From Thiospirochaeta perfilievii (GTDB lineage Bacteria > Spirochaetota > Spirochaetia > DSM-2461): a DNA stretch of 64,000 nucleotides. Position 1 is the first letter of the stretch. Each line of letters opens with the position of its first letter. Made by a program: the position numbers and the translations under genes. The DNA lies in assembly GCF_008329945.1 (NCBI RefSeq), contig NZ_CP035807.1:2418001-2482000 (forward strand), given 5' to 3'. Below are positions 16,332 to 24,135 of this stretch, piece by piece. The notes under the pieces were generated by a model that was not told the origin of the DNA, searched no databases, and worked only from the letters and a program-made list of their open reading frames with translations.

Positions 16332-18171
16332 TTATATTCCTTATATATTCTAGACTTATCCCAAGAGTAAATCCTGGTACAGGGTAACCACGGTAATCCG
16401 TATAGTTTTTGTTTAATAAATTTTTACCATAAATATTTAGTATTAACTCATCTGTTATTGGTATAATGGTATTTAGGTCTACAAGGGTATAACCGGCTCT
16501 ACTTTTTGTATTTGCACTAGTTATATAACTCTCTCCTGTAAAAGTGGTATCAAGGGAGATTTTAAAACTATTGTAATGATAATATATTAGAATTACATTT
16601 CCTTTATGGGATGGCCTGTTTATAAGTTTTTTATTGAATAATATACCTGGATCCCTGTTTAAAGCTGATAGGTATGTATAATTTATTCGACCTTCTAAAT
16701 ATCCGTAAATTGGTAAAAAATCAATTAGAATTGACAATTCAGTCTCTAAACCCTTAATTTGGGCTGACCCTAGGTTATTAGGCGACCAAAGACCGTTGGG
16801 CCCTGGGTTCCATTGTATTAGGTTTGAAATATCATGATAGTAGAGCGTTGTTTCAAGTTTTAAATTTCCTGTTAGAGCAGTTATAATGCCAAGGTCAAAT
16901 ATAATGGCATTCTCATTTTTTAGATTAGAGTTTCCAATTGCAAATGAGGTTTGAGGCCAAAATAGATCGTTAAAAGAGGGCAACCTATAACTATTGGCAA
17001 CACTACTTTTTAGTGTGTGTCTGTTTTGAGAATCAAAGTTGTAAGAAAAACCAAGACTCCAACTAAAAATAATATCGGAGTCTATTACCGTATCTATTCG
17101 AATTGATGGATGAATTAAAAGTTTAGAAAAAATATACTGGGGAGAAATGTAAAGGGAAATTGCCTCCCTTTTTATATTTTTATCTATAGTTGTAGAGTCT
17201 AAATAGTCAAATCTTGAACTTAGTTCAATTGTATTATTATAGGAAAAAGTTGATGATAGTGATTTATAATCATGGTTACTACTAATAGGTCCTAAAGGGG
17301 CATCTGAATCTTTATAATCCCTTATTTTATTTAGATATGTGACATCTATAAAAAAGAGGTCTATAAAGTTAAAATTAATTCCACTAATGTATTCTAAGTC
17401 CTTCATTCTAGCTGTTATTGAAGGAAACTCTATAATACCGGGAACACCTTTATCAGCAGTATAAAGGCTATTATTAAGGGTTATGTCTATATTATTGATT
17501 AAAAAGTTCAAATTAAATGAACCAAATATAGATTTTAAGTCAGAGTTTATCCTCTGTCTTGAACTCTCTCTATATAAAAAATCATAATTCCCAGGGCTAT
17601 ATATTCCATATATTCCACCATTAACATTTAAGCCTTTAAAATTCTTGTTTAAGTTTAAAGAGAGGATATTTCTTTTTTCTATGTTGTAGTCATACTTTAT
17701 TCTTATGTAGGAATTAATATTTTCATCTGTAATAATATTAACTACTCCACCAAATGCACTCTCTCCATAAACAGCAGACCCTCCACCTCGTATAACTTCA
17801 ATCTCTTTTATGCTCTCTGGGGATATAGTGGAAAGATCAACTCCTCCCCCCTGGGATGAGTTAAGCCGCTTTCCATTTAACATTATAAGAACCTGCTCTG
17901 GAGAAGAACCTCTAATTGATATAAATGATGGAGACGCATCATTACCCATTTTTGACATTGCTACACCCATTGCTGATGATATTAATTCTGATGTGGATGC
18001 CCCAGGTAATAGAGATATTTCTTCCTTGGAAATTATAGATATCTGTTTTGTATTATTATCAAATTTATTAATTTTTTCTGTTTCTCCGGTTATAATTATT
18101 GTTTCTATATCCTCTGTAGAGAAAAGGTTTAATGATAAAAATAGCAGTATTATTAATAGATATTTTTTCAC
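16324..18171 (-). CDS. BtuB-like TonB-dependent outer-membrane receptor
   Basis: 615 aa, the size of BtuB. The signal peptide is MKKYLLIILLFLSLNLFS. A TonB box (ETIIITGETEKI) lies at about residues 23-34. The plug domain has SIRGSSPEQVLIMLNGKRLN and the hallmark EVIRGGGSAVYGESAFGGVV. The remainder is a beta-barrel of alternating strands, with KNLLNKNYTDYRGYPVPGFT near the C-terminus. It imports a large ligand across the outer membrane using TonB. The riboswitch-like leader at the head of the operon and the propeller lipoprotein next door point to cobalamin or another corrinoid. The small size argues against a SusC-type receptor. It overlaps both neighbouring genes by 4-8 bp. Confidence 0.92.
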   Translation of the reverse strand: MKKYLLIILLFLSLNLFSTEDIETIIITGETEKINKFDNNTKQISIISKEEISLLPGASTSELISSAMGVAMSKMGNDASPSFISIRGSSPEQVLIMLNGKRLNSSQGGGVDLSTISPESIKEIEVIRGGGSAVYGESAFGGVVNIITDENINSYIRIKYDYNIEKRNILSLNLNKNFKGLNVNGGIYGIYSPGNYDFLYRESSRQRINSDLKSIFGSFNLNFLINNIDITLNNSLYTADKGVPGIIEFPSITARMKDLEYISGINFNFIDLFFIDVTYLNKIRDYKDSDAPLGPISSNHDYKSLSSTFSYNNTIELSSRFDYLDSTTIDKNIKREAISLYISPQYIFSKLLIHPSIRIDTVIDSDIIFSWSLGFSYNFDSQNRHTLKSSVANSYRLPSFNDLFWPQTSFAIGNSNLKNENAIIFDLGIITALTGNLKLETTLYYHDISNLIQWNPGPNGLWSPNNLGSAQIKGLETELSILIDFLPIYGYLEGRINYTYLSALNRDPGILFNKKLINRPSHKGNVILIYYHYNSFKISLDTTFTGESYITSANTKSRAGYTLVDLNTIIPITDELILNIYGKNLLNKNYTDYRGYPVPGFTLGISLEYIRNINE

Positions 18172-18971
18172 TTTTTCACTCTTATAATTGCATCAACTTC
18201 TGTCTCTGACTGGTAATAAGTCCCCCCATATGTGTACCCTCCATTAGGAAAGAGACCTGTACTAATTTTTATATATGAAATACTGCTTAATTGAACAGGA
18301 GTAAACTTACTGTCTACTGCCCATTCTAACTTAAAAGCATCCCCTCCCCCTGAACCACTATCTATAGTTAAGTCTCCTGGAGTGTCTGGTACAGTATAAA
18401 AATCTTCATCTTTTATGTTTTCTGGTTTTTTAAGTGTAGGTGTAACTTCTGTAAACCCAACTCTGCAGTTATAATCATCTGCTGACTCCCAAGCATTTAT
18501 AGAGTTCGAACCATATGTCACTTTTTTTTTGACTATTGAGTCTCTATTCTCAGGAGTAACTAATAAAAGCCATTCATCTTCAATATTCTCTTTTACTTCA
18601 ACAAATCCTGGCTCTAGGTTGGGGTTATTAGGGTCTGCTCCTACCCAAATGGTATTTCCAAATACAATAAAATCATAACTGTTGGGTATATTCTCAATTG
18701 GGGGATCAAATCTAACAACGATATACCCTCCAGGGCCTCCAAGAGTCACTATAGAACTATTATCTGCCCCGTAAATACCACCCCCCTTTGGGAACCCAAG
18801 AAGTTTGTCTAGGTTTTCCTTTATAGAAAATGTAGGGTTTTTACTATAAAACCCTGGAGCAGCATAATAGTCAGTTACTTCCACTGGGTAGTAGATAGAG
18901 GCCCTATTATAATTACCTTCATTAACAGAGCAAGATAACAGTAGTACAAAAATAATAGGGGAGAACCTCAT
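18168..18971 (-). CDS. Surface lipoprotein of the corrinoid-uptake operon
   Basis: 267 aa. The signal MRFSPIIFVLLLSC ends in a lipobox Cys. The mature protein is Gly/Pro/Asp-rich and predicted all-beta: FPKGGGIYGADNSSIVTLGG, GGYIVVRFDPPIENIP, then DFIVFGNTIWVGADP. It recalls cell-surface proteins found next to cobalamin receptors in other Gram-negative bacteria, which may bind calcium or ligand. I cannot name a family with certainty. It overlaps the receptor gene start by 4 bp (translational coupling) and follows the small lipoprotein gene by 2 bp, so it very probably works with the receptor at the cell surface. Confidence 0.7.
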   Translation of the reverse strand: MRFSPIIFVLLLSCSVNEGNYNRASIYYPVEVTDYYAAPGFYSKNPTFSIKENLDKLLGFPKGGGIYGADNSSIVTLGGPGGYIVVRFDPPIENIPNSYDFIVFGNTIWVGADPNNPNLEPGFVEVKENIEDEWLLLVTPENRDSIVKKKVTYGSNSINAWESADDYNCRVGFTEVTPTLKKPENIKDEDFYTVPDTPGDLTIDSGSGGGDAFKLEWAVDSKFTPVQLSSISYIKISTGLFPNGGYTYGGTYYQSETEVDAIIRVKK

Positions 18972-18973
18972 AA

Positions 18974-19483
18974 CTACTCTTTTGTTGTTGTAGAGTAGAA
19001 GTTAAAATAGTTAGCTTCGTCTGTCATACCAATTTTAGCCTCAGCTTCTGTCTCAAAATATGTTCCAGAATTATAACCTTCAGAGTAGGACATTGTTGTA
19101 ACTCCATTATCAGTTATTAAGGATTTCCATCTAAGAATACCGTATTTTCCAGCCCCAGCGCCACCGTTTATTGAGTCGTACTTAATTGTAATATATCCAT
19201 ACTCCCCAGTAGAGGTTTCCACTTCTGACCCATTGTAAGTGCCATTTTCAAAGGAAGTTATCTTCCCTTTGTGACTTTGAGTAAGTTGTCCATTATTGGA
19301 CCAGTATGATGAGTATTCATTGCTTGTTACTTCAATTTTTCCTCCGGATGATGGATCAAGCCATGTTCCTACAATACTTAACTCTGTTGTGGTTTGGTTA
19401 TCAAATAGGTTACAGCTATTAAGCAGTAATAGAAGGGCTATTAGAGGGGTTATAAATCCTCTTCTTAATGTTTTGTTGTTCAT
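18974..19483 (-). CDS. Small lipoprotein, first gene of the riboswitch operon
   Basis: About 169 aa from the ATG at 19483. An in-frame ATG 15 bp further upstream is rejected because the Shine-Dalgarno AAAGGAG lies between the two. The signal RGFITPLIALLLLLNSC gives a lipobox Cys. The mature part (LSIVGTWLDPSSGGKIEVTS, NGTYNGSEV, FETEAEAKIGMTD) looks like a lipocalin-type small beta-barrel. No specific function is recognised. As the first gene after the leader, it is the one whose ribosome-binding site is covered by a hairpin. A role in ligand binding at the outer membrane is inferred from context only. Confidence 0.72.
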   Translation of the reverse strand: MNNKTLRRGFITPLIALLLLLNSCNLFDNQTTTELSIVGTWLDPSSGGKIEVTSNEYSSYWSNNGQLTQSHKGKITSFENGTYNGSEVETSTGEYGYITIKYDSINGGAGAGKYGILRWKSLITDNGVTTMSYSEGYNSGTYFETEAEAKIGMTDEANYFNFYSTTTKE

Positions 19484-19488
19484 TTGTT

Positions 19489-19510
19489 CTCCTTTCATTC
19501 AAGAAAAGAG
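19489..19510 (-). promoter_or_regulatory. Shine-Dalgarno-sequestering hairpin
   Basis: On the minus strand CTCTTTTC (19510-19503) can pair over eight positions (one G-U) with GAAAGGAG (19496-19489), around a TTGAAT loop. The second arm contains the ribosome-binding site for the ATG at 19483. It is the expected kind of output structure for a translation-controlling riboswitch. Confidence 0.6.
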
Positions 19511-19583
19511 TCTGGAATTAAATAGACAGAGATGTGGTGCTGTGTATTATTATCCCGACTCAATCGCGAAGTCTTAATAATTT

Positions 19584-19724
19584 TTTACACATATTCAAGT
19601 ATCCGACTTAAGTTTTCCAAATAGGAAAAACTAATACGATGGCGCGACCGTGGAGGATTCTAACCTCACTTCCATGAATTATATGTTTGCAGAATGTTAG
19701 CAGGTTCTCTGTTCAATGTAAACC
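19584..19724 (-). ncRNA. Cobalamin riboswitch-like leader
   Basis: Read on the minus strand, the core at 19673-19631 carries GGAAGTGAGGTTAGAATCC, then TCCACGG, CGC and ATTAG, in the order of the conserved cobalamin aptamer core (GGGAA, GTG, AATCC, CACGG, CCGC, CTG). A variable hairpin TTTTCC/GGAAAA follows at 19629-19613. Next comes AGTCGGATACTTG (19609-19597), resembling the B12 box AGTCAGGATACCTG. TTTACA (19722-19717) and TGTAAA (19589-19584) can close the P1 stem. The RNA would sense adenosyl- or methylcobalamin and repress the downstream uptake operon. The call rests on motif order read by eye, without a covariance-model score. Confidence 0.75.
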
Positions 19725-19735
19725 GATGATATTAT

Positions 19736-19764
19736 AAATAAAAAGCCACAGGTTTTAACCTGTG
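19736..19764 (-). terminator. Terminator of the CoA-disulfide reductase gene
   Basis: Perfect inverted repeat CACAGGTT/AACCTGTG (19747-19754 and 19757-19764). On the minus strand it is followed by GGCTTTTTATTTATAA, a good U-tract. It lies 26 bp after the reductase stop and just upstream of the riboswitch, separating the two units. Confidence 0.85.
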
Positions 19765-19789
19765 ACTTTTTTATTATATTGTACAACTT

Positions 19790-21802
19790 CTAGTTTAAGC
19801 CAGCCATCATGCTCATTAGACCTCCACCATTTTTAACATTGGTGAAACCTAATGATTGTAAAACCCTAACTCCATAACCACTTCGAGCACCAGAAGCACA
19901 GTATAGAGTAATATCTCTATCCTTAGCTCCTAACTCATCAGCCTTAGTTTCTAAATAGTCTAAAGGAATGTTAATAGCTCCTGGGTATGCTCCGTATGCA
20001 AACTCTCCAGGGGACCTAACATCCACTACTATTGCTGAGTTTGTATCAATCTTCTCTTCAACAACATTTTCTTCAACAACTTCTACACTAGAATCTTCAA
20101 GGTTATGAACAGACTTTTTATCTAATGGGATTAAATTAATGTGTAGATGTTCAAAACCAATAGTTCTTGCAAATCTTTCAATGCTTGGAAATCCTCCACC
20201 AATATTATATACATCACTATAACCCTTAAGGATTAATTCTCTTACAACTTGGTGACCTTTTTTACCCTTATCAGAGTAGATTAAGATTGGTCTATCTTTA
20301 GGAATCTCCGCTAATCTTTTATCTATCTGAGTATGTGGTATGTGGTCAGCTCCTGTTATGTGGGATCTCTCAAATGCAAAATAGTCCCTTACATCTATAA
20401 ATGCTGGTCTGTTTTTTCCCGCAAAGTCATCTAATTCACTAACTGTAATTGATGGGCTATAACCTGTCATTCTATTTTGTGCTACAAATGCAGCCATATT
20501 AACTGGGTCGTTAGCTGTTCCAATTGGAGGAGAGTAGGAAAGATCAAGTTCTGATAAGTCTCCAATTGTCATTTTACAAGCTGCAGCTGTTGCCAAAACA
20601 TCTAATCTCTTATCCGCAGCTTTATATCCACACGTCTGCCCACCTAAAATTATGCCTGTCTCACTATCGTAGGTTAGTAGAACGGTAACCGGGGATGAAC
20701 CTGGGAAGTAGGATGTATGGTGCTCTTTGTGTATTACAATTGATTGGGCTTTAAACCCAGCATCAATAGCTTGCTTCTGGTTAAGTCCAGTAGACCCTGC
20801 AACAGCTTCAAAAACTCTAACAACAGAAGTTCCTTGGGAACCTTTATATGTCATCTTTTGACCTAATGCGTTAGATGCAGCAATTCTACCCTGTTTATTT
20901 GCTGGACCTGCAAGGGGAATTCTAACCTTTTTCCCACCAATTTTATGGGTCATCTCAACCATATCGCCAGCGGCGTATATATTGTCATCGTTTGTTTTCA
21001 GAGTCTCATCTACTAGAAGCCCACCTGCTTCTCCAATCTCTAATTTACTATCAATTGCTAGTTGTAGAGTTGGTTTTACTCCTACAGACATTAATACCAT
21101 ATCAGCATCTAAAGATTTACCGTTATCAAGTTTAGCCGTATATCTCTCAATTGAAGTAACAGCTCTCCCTGTATGTATTCCTACACCGTATGACTCCATC
21201 TCTTCTTGGATAAAACCCGCAATCTCAGCTTCCATATTAGGCATAACATGGGGCATCATCTCTACTACATTAACTTTTATATCCCGTTTAGCTAGGGCCT
21301 CTACCATCTCTAAACCGATAAAACCACCACCGATTACAACCGCCGACTCAGGTTTGTTTTTAGTAATATAATTTTCTATCTTATCCATATCCGATAGTGT
21401 CCATAGTGAGAATACATGTTCCTGATCTACACCAGGCAGAGGAGGTATTATTGGTTTTCCTCCCTGGGCCATAATTAGTTTATCATATTTGTATTCAACA
21501 TTTTTCCCAGCTTTTTTATCTAGGGCAGTTACAACTCTATTTTCTCTATCAATTTTTATAGCTTCAGTCTCTGTTTTTACATTTACATTGTATTGATCTT
21601 TAAAACTTTCAGGGCTCTCAAGAATAAGGCTAGATCTTGCCTCAATATCCCCACCTATATAGTATGGCAGACCACAGTTTGCAAATGATACATCTGGACC
21701 AGCTTCTAACATTGTTATTTCAATATCTTTATTAAGTCTTCTAGCTCTTGCCGCAGCAGTTGCTCCACCCGCAACACCACCAATAATTAATAATTTTTCC
21801 AT
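19790..21802 (-). CDS. CoA-disulfide reductase-type flavoprotein with two rhodanese domains
   Basis: 670 aa. Residues 1-450 form a pyridine nucleotide-disulfide oxidoreductase: FAD motif IIGGVAGGATAAARARR, the redox Cys in SFANCGLPYYIGG (about 43), NAD(P)H motif VVIGGGFIGLEMVEAL, and FAD motif IYAAGDMVE. Such enzymes reduce CoA disulfide, CoA persulfide or polysulfide. Two rhodanese domains follow. The first (about 465-555) has IYSDKGKKGH in its active-site loop, where the catalytic Cys is replaced, so it is probably inactive. The second (about 585-670) has LYCASGARSG with the Cys present. One dead and one live rhodanese domain is unusual; single-rhodanese versions are the usual form. A role in sulfane-sulfur metabolism is likely. 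Confidence 0.93.
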   Translation of the reverse strand: MEKLLIIGGVAGGATAAARARRLNKDIEITMLEAGPDVSFANCGLPYYIGGDIEARSSLILESPESFKDQYNVNVKTETEAIKIDRENRVVTALDKKAGKNVEYKYDKLIMAQGGKPIIPPLPGVDQEHVFSLWTLSDMDKIENYITKNKPESAVVIGGGFIGLEMVEALAKRDIKVNVVEMMPHVMPNMEAEIAGFIQEEMESYGVGIHTGRAVTSIERYTAKLDNGKSLDADMVLMSVGVKPTLQLAIDSKLEIGEAGGLLVDETLKTNDDNIYAAGDMVEMTHKIGGKKVRIPLAGPANKQGRIAASNALGQKMTYKGSQGTSVVRVFEAVAGSTGLNQKQAIDAGFKAQSIVIHKEHHTSYFPGSSPVTVLLTYDSETGIILGGQTCGYKAADKRLDVLATAAACKMTIGDLSELDLSYSPPIGTANDPVNMAAFVAQNRMTGYSPSITVSELDDFAGKNRPAFIDVRDYFAFERSHITGADHIPHTQIDKRLAEIPKDRPILIYSDKGKKGHQVVRELILKGYSDVYNIGGGFPSIERFARTIGFEHLHINLIPLDKKSVHNLEDSSVEVVEENVVEEKIDTNSAIVVDVRSPGEFAYGAYPGAINIPLDYLETKADELGAKDRDITLYCASGARSGYGVRVLQSLGFTNVKNGGGLMSMMAGLN

Positions 21803-21937
21803 TTATTCCCCCAAAACATTATGTCGTAAAAACAATATATATAAAAAATTGCATATCGTCAAACATTCTACTGTCAAATATTGTAAATTTACTTAATAAT
21901 ACTTATTATTAACAATTATAGTGGAGGCTTAAGTAAA

Positions 21938-22630
21938 TTGAAAATTTTTAATAATGATTTTTATGGAATATTTATAAAAAGACCAAATAGATTTATTATA
22001 TATGCCTTACTTAATGGGAAAGAAGTTGTCTGCCACTGCCCAAACACTGGGCGGATGGGGGAACTACTTATCCCTGGAGTTAAACTAATATTGGAAAAAA
22101 GTCAAAACCCAAAGCGGAAGACAGAGTTTACTGTTGTTGCCATTTACAAAGGAGAGTTAATTGTTCCTATAACATCGGCTAGGGCAAATGATGTTGCACA
22201 GGAATTAATTATCCCAAAACTTTTTCCAGAACTTGATATAAGACGAGAGGTTACATACAAAAAATCTAGATTTGACTTCTTTATTGGTGGTACAACTTAT
22301 ATTGAAGTTAAATCCTGTACACTTTTTAATGGAGAGTTAGCTGTTTTTCCAGATGCACCTACCATTAGAGGGGTAAAACATTTAAAGGAGTTATTAGATA
22401 GTAGTAATAATGGTTATTCTGCCGCTGTAATTCTTGTCGTTTTTAATCCAGAAGCTAAACTTTTTACACCAAACTACATTACAGATCCACTTTTTGCTCA
22501 AACACTTTTTGACGTTTCAAGTAACATAAAAGTTTTTCCCTATAAGGTTGGTGTAGACCCAATGGGAAATATTATGGAAGTTGAAAATCCTATTCTGCCA
22601 ATAAGTTATAAAGGAGATTTGCTTGGTTAA
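21938..22630 (+). CDS. sfsA: SfsA family protein
   Basis: 230 aa, the family's usual length. The N-terminal OB-like region has KRPNRFIIYALLNGKEVVCH and CPNTGRMGELLIPG. The C-terminal part has a nuclease-like fold with FDFFIGGTTYIEVKSCTLF and AVFPDAPTIRGVKHLKEL, where the conserved acidic and Lys residues sit. Described originally as a sugar fermentation stimulation factor that binds DNA; its biochemical activity is unclear. The start is TTG at 21938 with GGAGG upstream. It overlaps the next gene by 8 bp, so the two are probably co-translated. Confidence 0.95.
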   Translation: MKIFNNDFYGIFIKRPNRFIIYALLNGKEVVCHCPNTGRMGELLIPGVKLILEKSQNPKRKTEFTVVAIYKGELIVPITSARANDVAQELIIPKLFPELDIRREVTYKKSRFDFFIGGTTYIEVKSCTLFNGELAVFPDAPTIRGVKHLKELLDSSNNGYSAAVILVVFNPEAKLFTPNYITDPLFAQTLFDVSSNIKVFPYKVGVDPMGNIMEVENPILPISYKGDLLG

Positions 22631-23384
22631 AGATTTAGATAATTTATATAAAAAATATAATAATATTGAGTTTGTACACCCAGATCCCTTTGAGTTTGTT
22701 TTAAAATATAGTAATAAAAATGATATGGAAGTTGTAGGGTTAATTGCTGCTTCTTTTGCTGTAGGTAATGTTTTTCAGATTCTTAAGTTTTTAGGGTCTG
22801 TATTTGATAAAATGGGGGAGTCTCCATATCTATATTTACTAAATAGTAGTGATAGTAAAATTGAGAATGATTTTAAAGGTTTTTATTATAGATATTATAA
22901 AGATTATCATATTGTAGAGTTTTTTATTAATATTTCTAGGGTTTTAAAGAGCTACGGATCAATTGAGGATTGGGTTGTTGGTTATTTAGATGAAGATGAT
23001 GAGACATATTTCCCTCTATTTAAAAAGATTTCGGCAGATTTTAATCTGAGTTCTGCCTTAATTCCAAAAAGTAGTGGGAATAGTGCATTTAAAAGACTAG
23101 CTCTATATTTTAGATGGATGGTTAGGGATGATGGATTAGATTTAGGGCTTTGGAAAAAATTAAGCCCTAAAAAATTGATTATACCCCTAGATATACACAT
23201 GATGAGTATTAGCATGATTTTAGGTTTTACTAAATCGAAGAGTAACTCAATGTCTAACGCCTTAAAGATTACCCAGGAGTTTAGAAAGTTAAATCCAAAG
23301 GACCCTGTAAAGTGGGATTTCTCTCTCTCAAGGTTGGGAATACATCCCGATTTGAATTATAATGAACTTATCTCCTTATTTTAA
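22623..23384 (+). CDS. TIGR02757/DUF2400 family protein
   Basis: 253 aa. DLDNLYKKYNNIEFVHPDP at the N-terminus, VVGLIAASFAVGNVFQILKF, FKRLALYFRWMVRDDGLDLG and LIIPLDIHMMSISMILGFTK are the recognisable blocks of this conserved family of unknown function. It is all-helical and cytoplasmic. The start is TTG at 22623, inside the end of sfsA (8-bp overlap). Its 3' end overlaps the convergent ferredoxin-like gene by 17 bp. Confidence 0.9.
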   Translation: MVKDLDNLYKKYNNIEFVHPDPFEFVLKYSNKNDMEVVGLIAASFAVGNVFQILKFLGSVFDKMGESPYLYLLNSSDSKIENDFKGFYYRYYKDYHIVEFFINISRVLKSYGSIEDWVVGYLDEDDETYFPLFKKISADFNLSSALIPKSSGNSAFKRLALYFRWMVRDDGLDLGLWKKLSPKKLIIPLDIHMMSISMILGFTKSKSNSMSNALKITQEFRKLNPKDPVKWDFSLSRLGIHPDLNYNELISLF

Positions 23385-23559
23385 TGGCTCCAGGTTCGCA
23401 CACTTTAACACAAGCACAATCTTTATCGCATAAATCTTGGTGACTAACTTTACATAGACCTTTAAAATCGTCGATATATAATATCTTTTTTTTACAAACT
23501 TCTATACAGCATTCACAACCTGTACAGAGCAATGAATTAATCTCAACAATAGAATCCAT
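23368..23559 (-). CDS. Small ferredoxin-like 2[4Fe-4S] protein
   Basis: 63 aa. The first cluster motif is CTGCECCIEVC, a standard CxxCxxCxxxC. The second is CDKDCACVKVCEPGAI, spaced CxxxCxCxxxC rather than the normal form, so its cluster geometry may differ or it may hold a 3Fe cluster. The extra Cys in FKGLC lies between them. It would act as a small cytoplasmic electron carrier. The ATG at 23559 is followed within the window by no partner oxidoreductase on the same strand. It converges on the DUF2400 gene with overlap. Confidence 0.8.
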   Translation of the reverse strand: MDSIVEINSLLCTGCECCIEVCKKKILYIDDFKGLCKVSHQDLCDKDCACVKVCEPGAIKIRR

Positions 23560-23677
23560 TTTTCACCTCTATATTAAATATAATATATGTTATCATATAT
23601 AAGTAAAAAAGATTCAATAAAATTGGTATTAATATTAAATTATTTAGTATTAGTTTTTTAATGTAAGGAGATTTTAA

Positions 23678-24040
23678 ATGGAAAGAGTAGCTGTACTAGG
23701 TGCAAGTAAAAAAGAAGATAGATATTCAAACATGGCTGTTAAGCTATTAAAGGAGTTCGACCATGAGGTTTTTCCTGTTAACCATGTTGCCGATGAGATT
23801 CATGGGTTTTCTGTAATTAAAAGTTTAGACGATCTACCTAAGGATATTGATACCTTAACTCTATATGTAAATCCTACACTTGTAGATAAACAAGTAGACG
23901 ATATTATAAAATTATCCCCTAAGAGAGTAATATTTAATCCTGGAACTGAGTCTGAAGATGCTATGAAAAAGATTGAGAAGAGTGGGATTAAGGTTGTTAA
24001 GGGTTGTACCTTAGTAATGTTAAAGACTGGGCAATACTAA
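23678..24040 (+). CDS. CoA-binding domain protein (YccU type)
   Basis: 120 aa, a single Rossmann domain: VAVLGASKKEDRYSNMAVKL, HEVFPVNHVADEIHGF, then DTLTLYVNP and KRVIFNPGTESEDAM. This is the stand-alone CoA-binding protein family, similar to the first domain of acyl-CoA synthetase (NDP-forming). The substrate is unknown. TAAGGAG precedes the ATG. It lies just upstream of cysK but is separated from it by a likely promoter. Confidence 0.9.
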   Translation: MERVAVLGASKKEDRYSNMAVKLLKEFDHEVFPVNHVADEIHGFSVIKSLDDLPKDIDTLTLYVNPTLVDKQVDDIIKLSPKRVIFNPGTESEDAMKKIEKSGIKVVKGCTLVMLKTGQY

Positions 24041-24076
24041 TTAAGTAGTAATTTTTACTAATAGTAGAAAAAAGTG

Positions 24077-24105
24077 TTGACATGGAGATGGAAAGCCAAT
24101 AACCT
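24077..24105 (+). promoter_or_regulatory. Candidate sigma-70 promoter of cysK
   Basis: TTGACA (24077-24082) is followed after 17 bp by TAACCT (24100-24105), about 30 bp before the cysK ATG. A short perfect inverted repeat TAGTAA/TTACTA lies upstream at 24046-24060. It could be an operator or a weak terminator of the preceding gene. Confidence 0.4.
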
Positions 24106-24135
24106 ACTATTCAGATGGGATTAAGGAGATATAAA

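Noticed and set aside
17810-18187. Plus-strand 125-codon frame
   Set aside because: Shadow of the TonB-dependent receptor's signal peptide and plug region, which carries strong family motifs.
21803-21937. Possible regulatory RNA between the reductase and sfsA genes
   Set aside because: Only A+T-rich promoter-like sequence; no stable stem or conserved box could be found by eye.
24041-24135. S-box or T-box leader ahead of cysK
   Set aside because: The gap is too short for either RNA and shows no conserved core; it contains a simple promoter-like pair instead.
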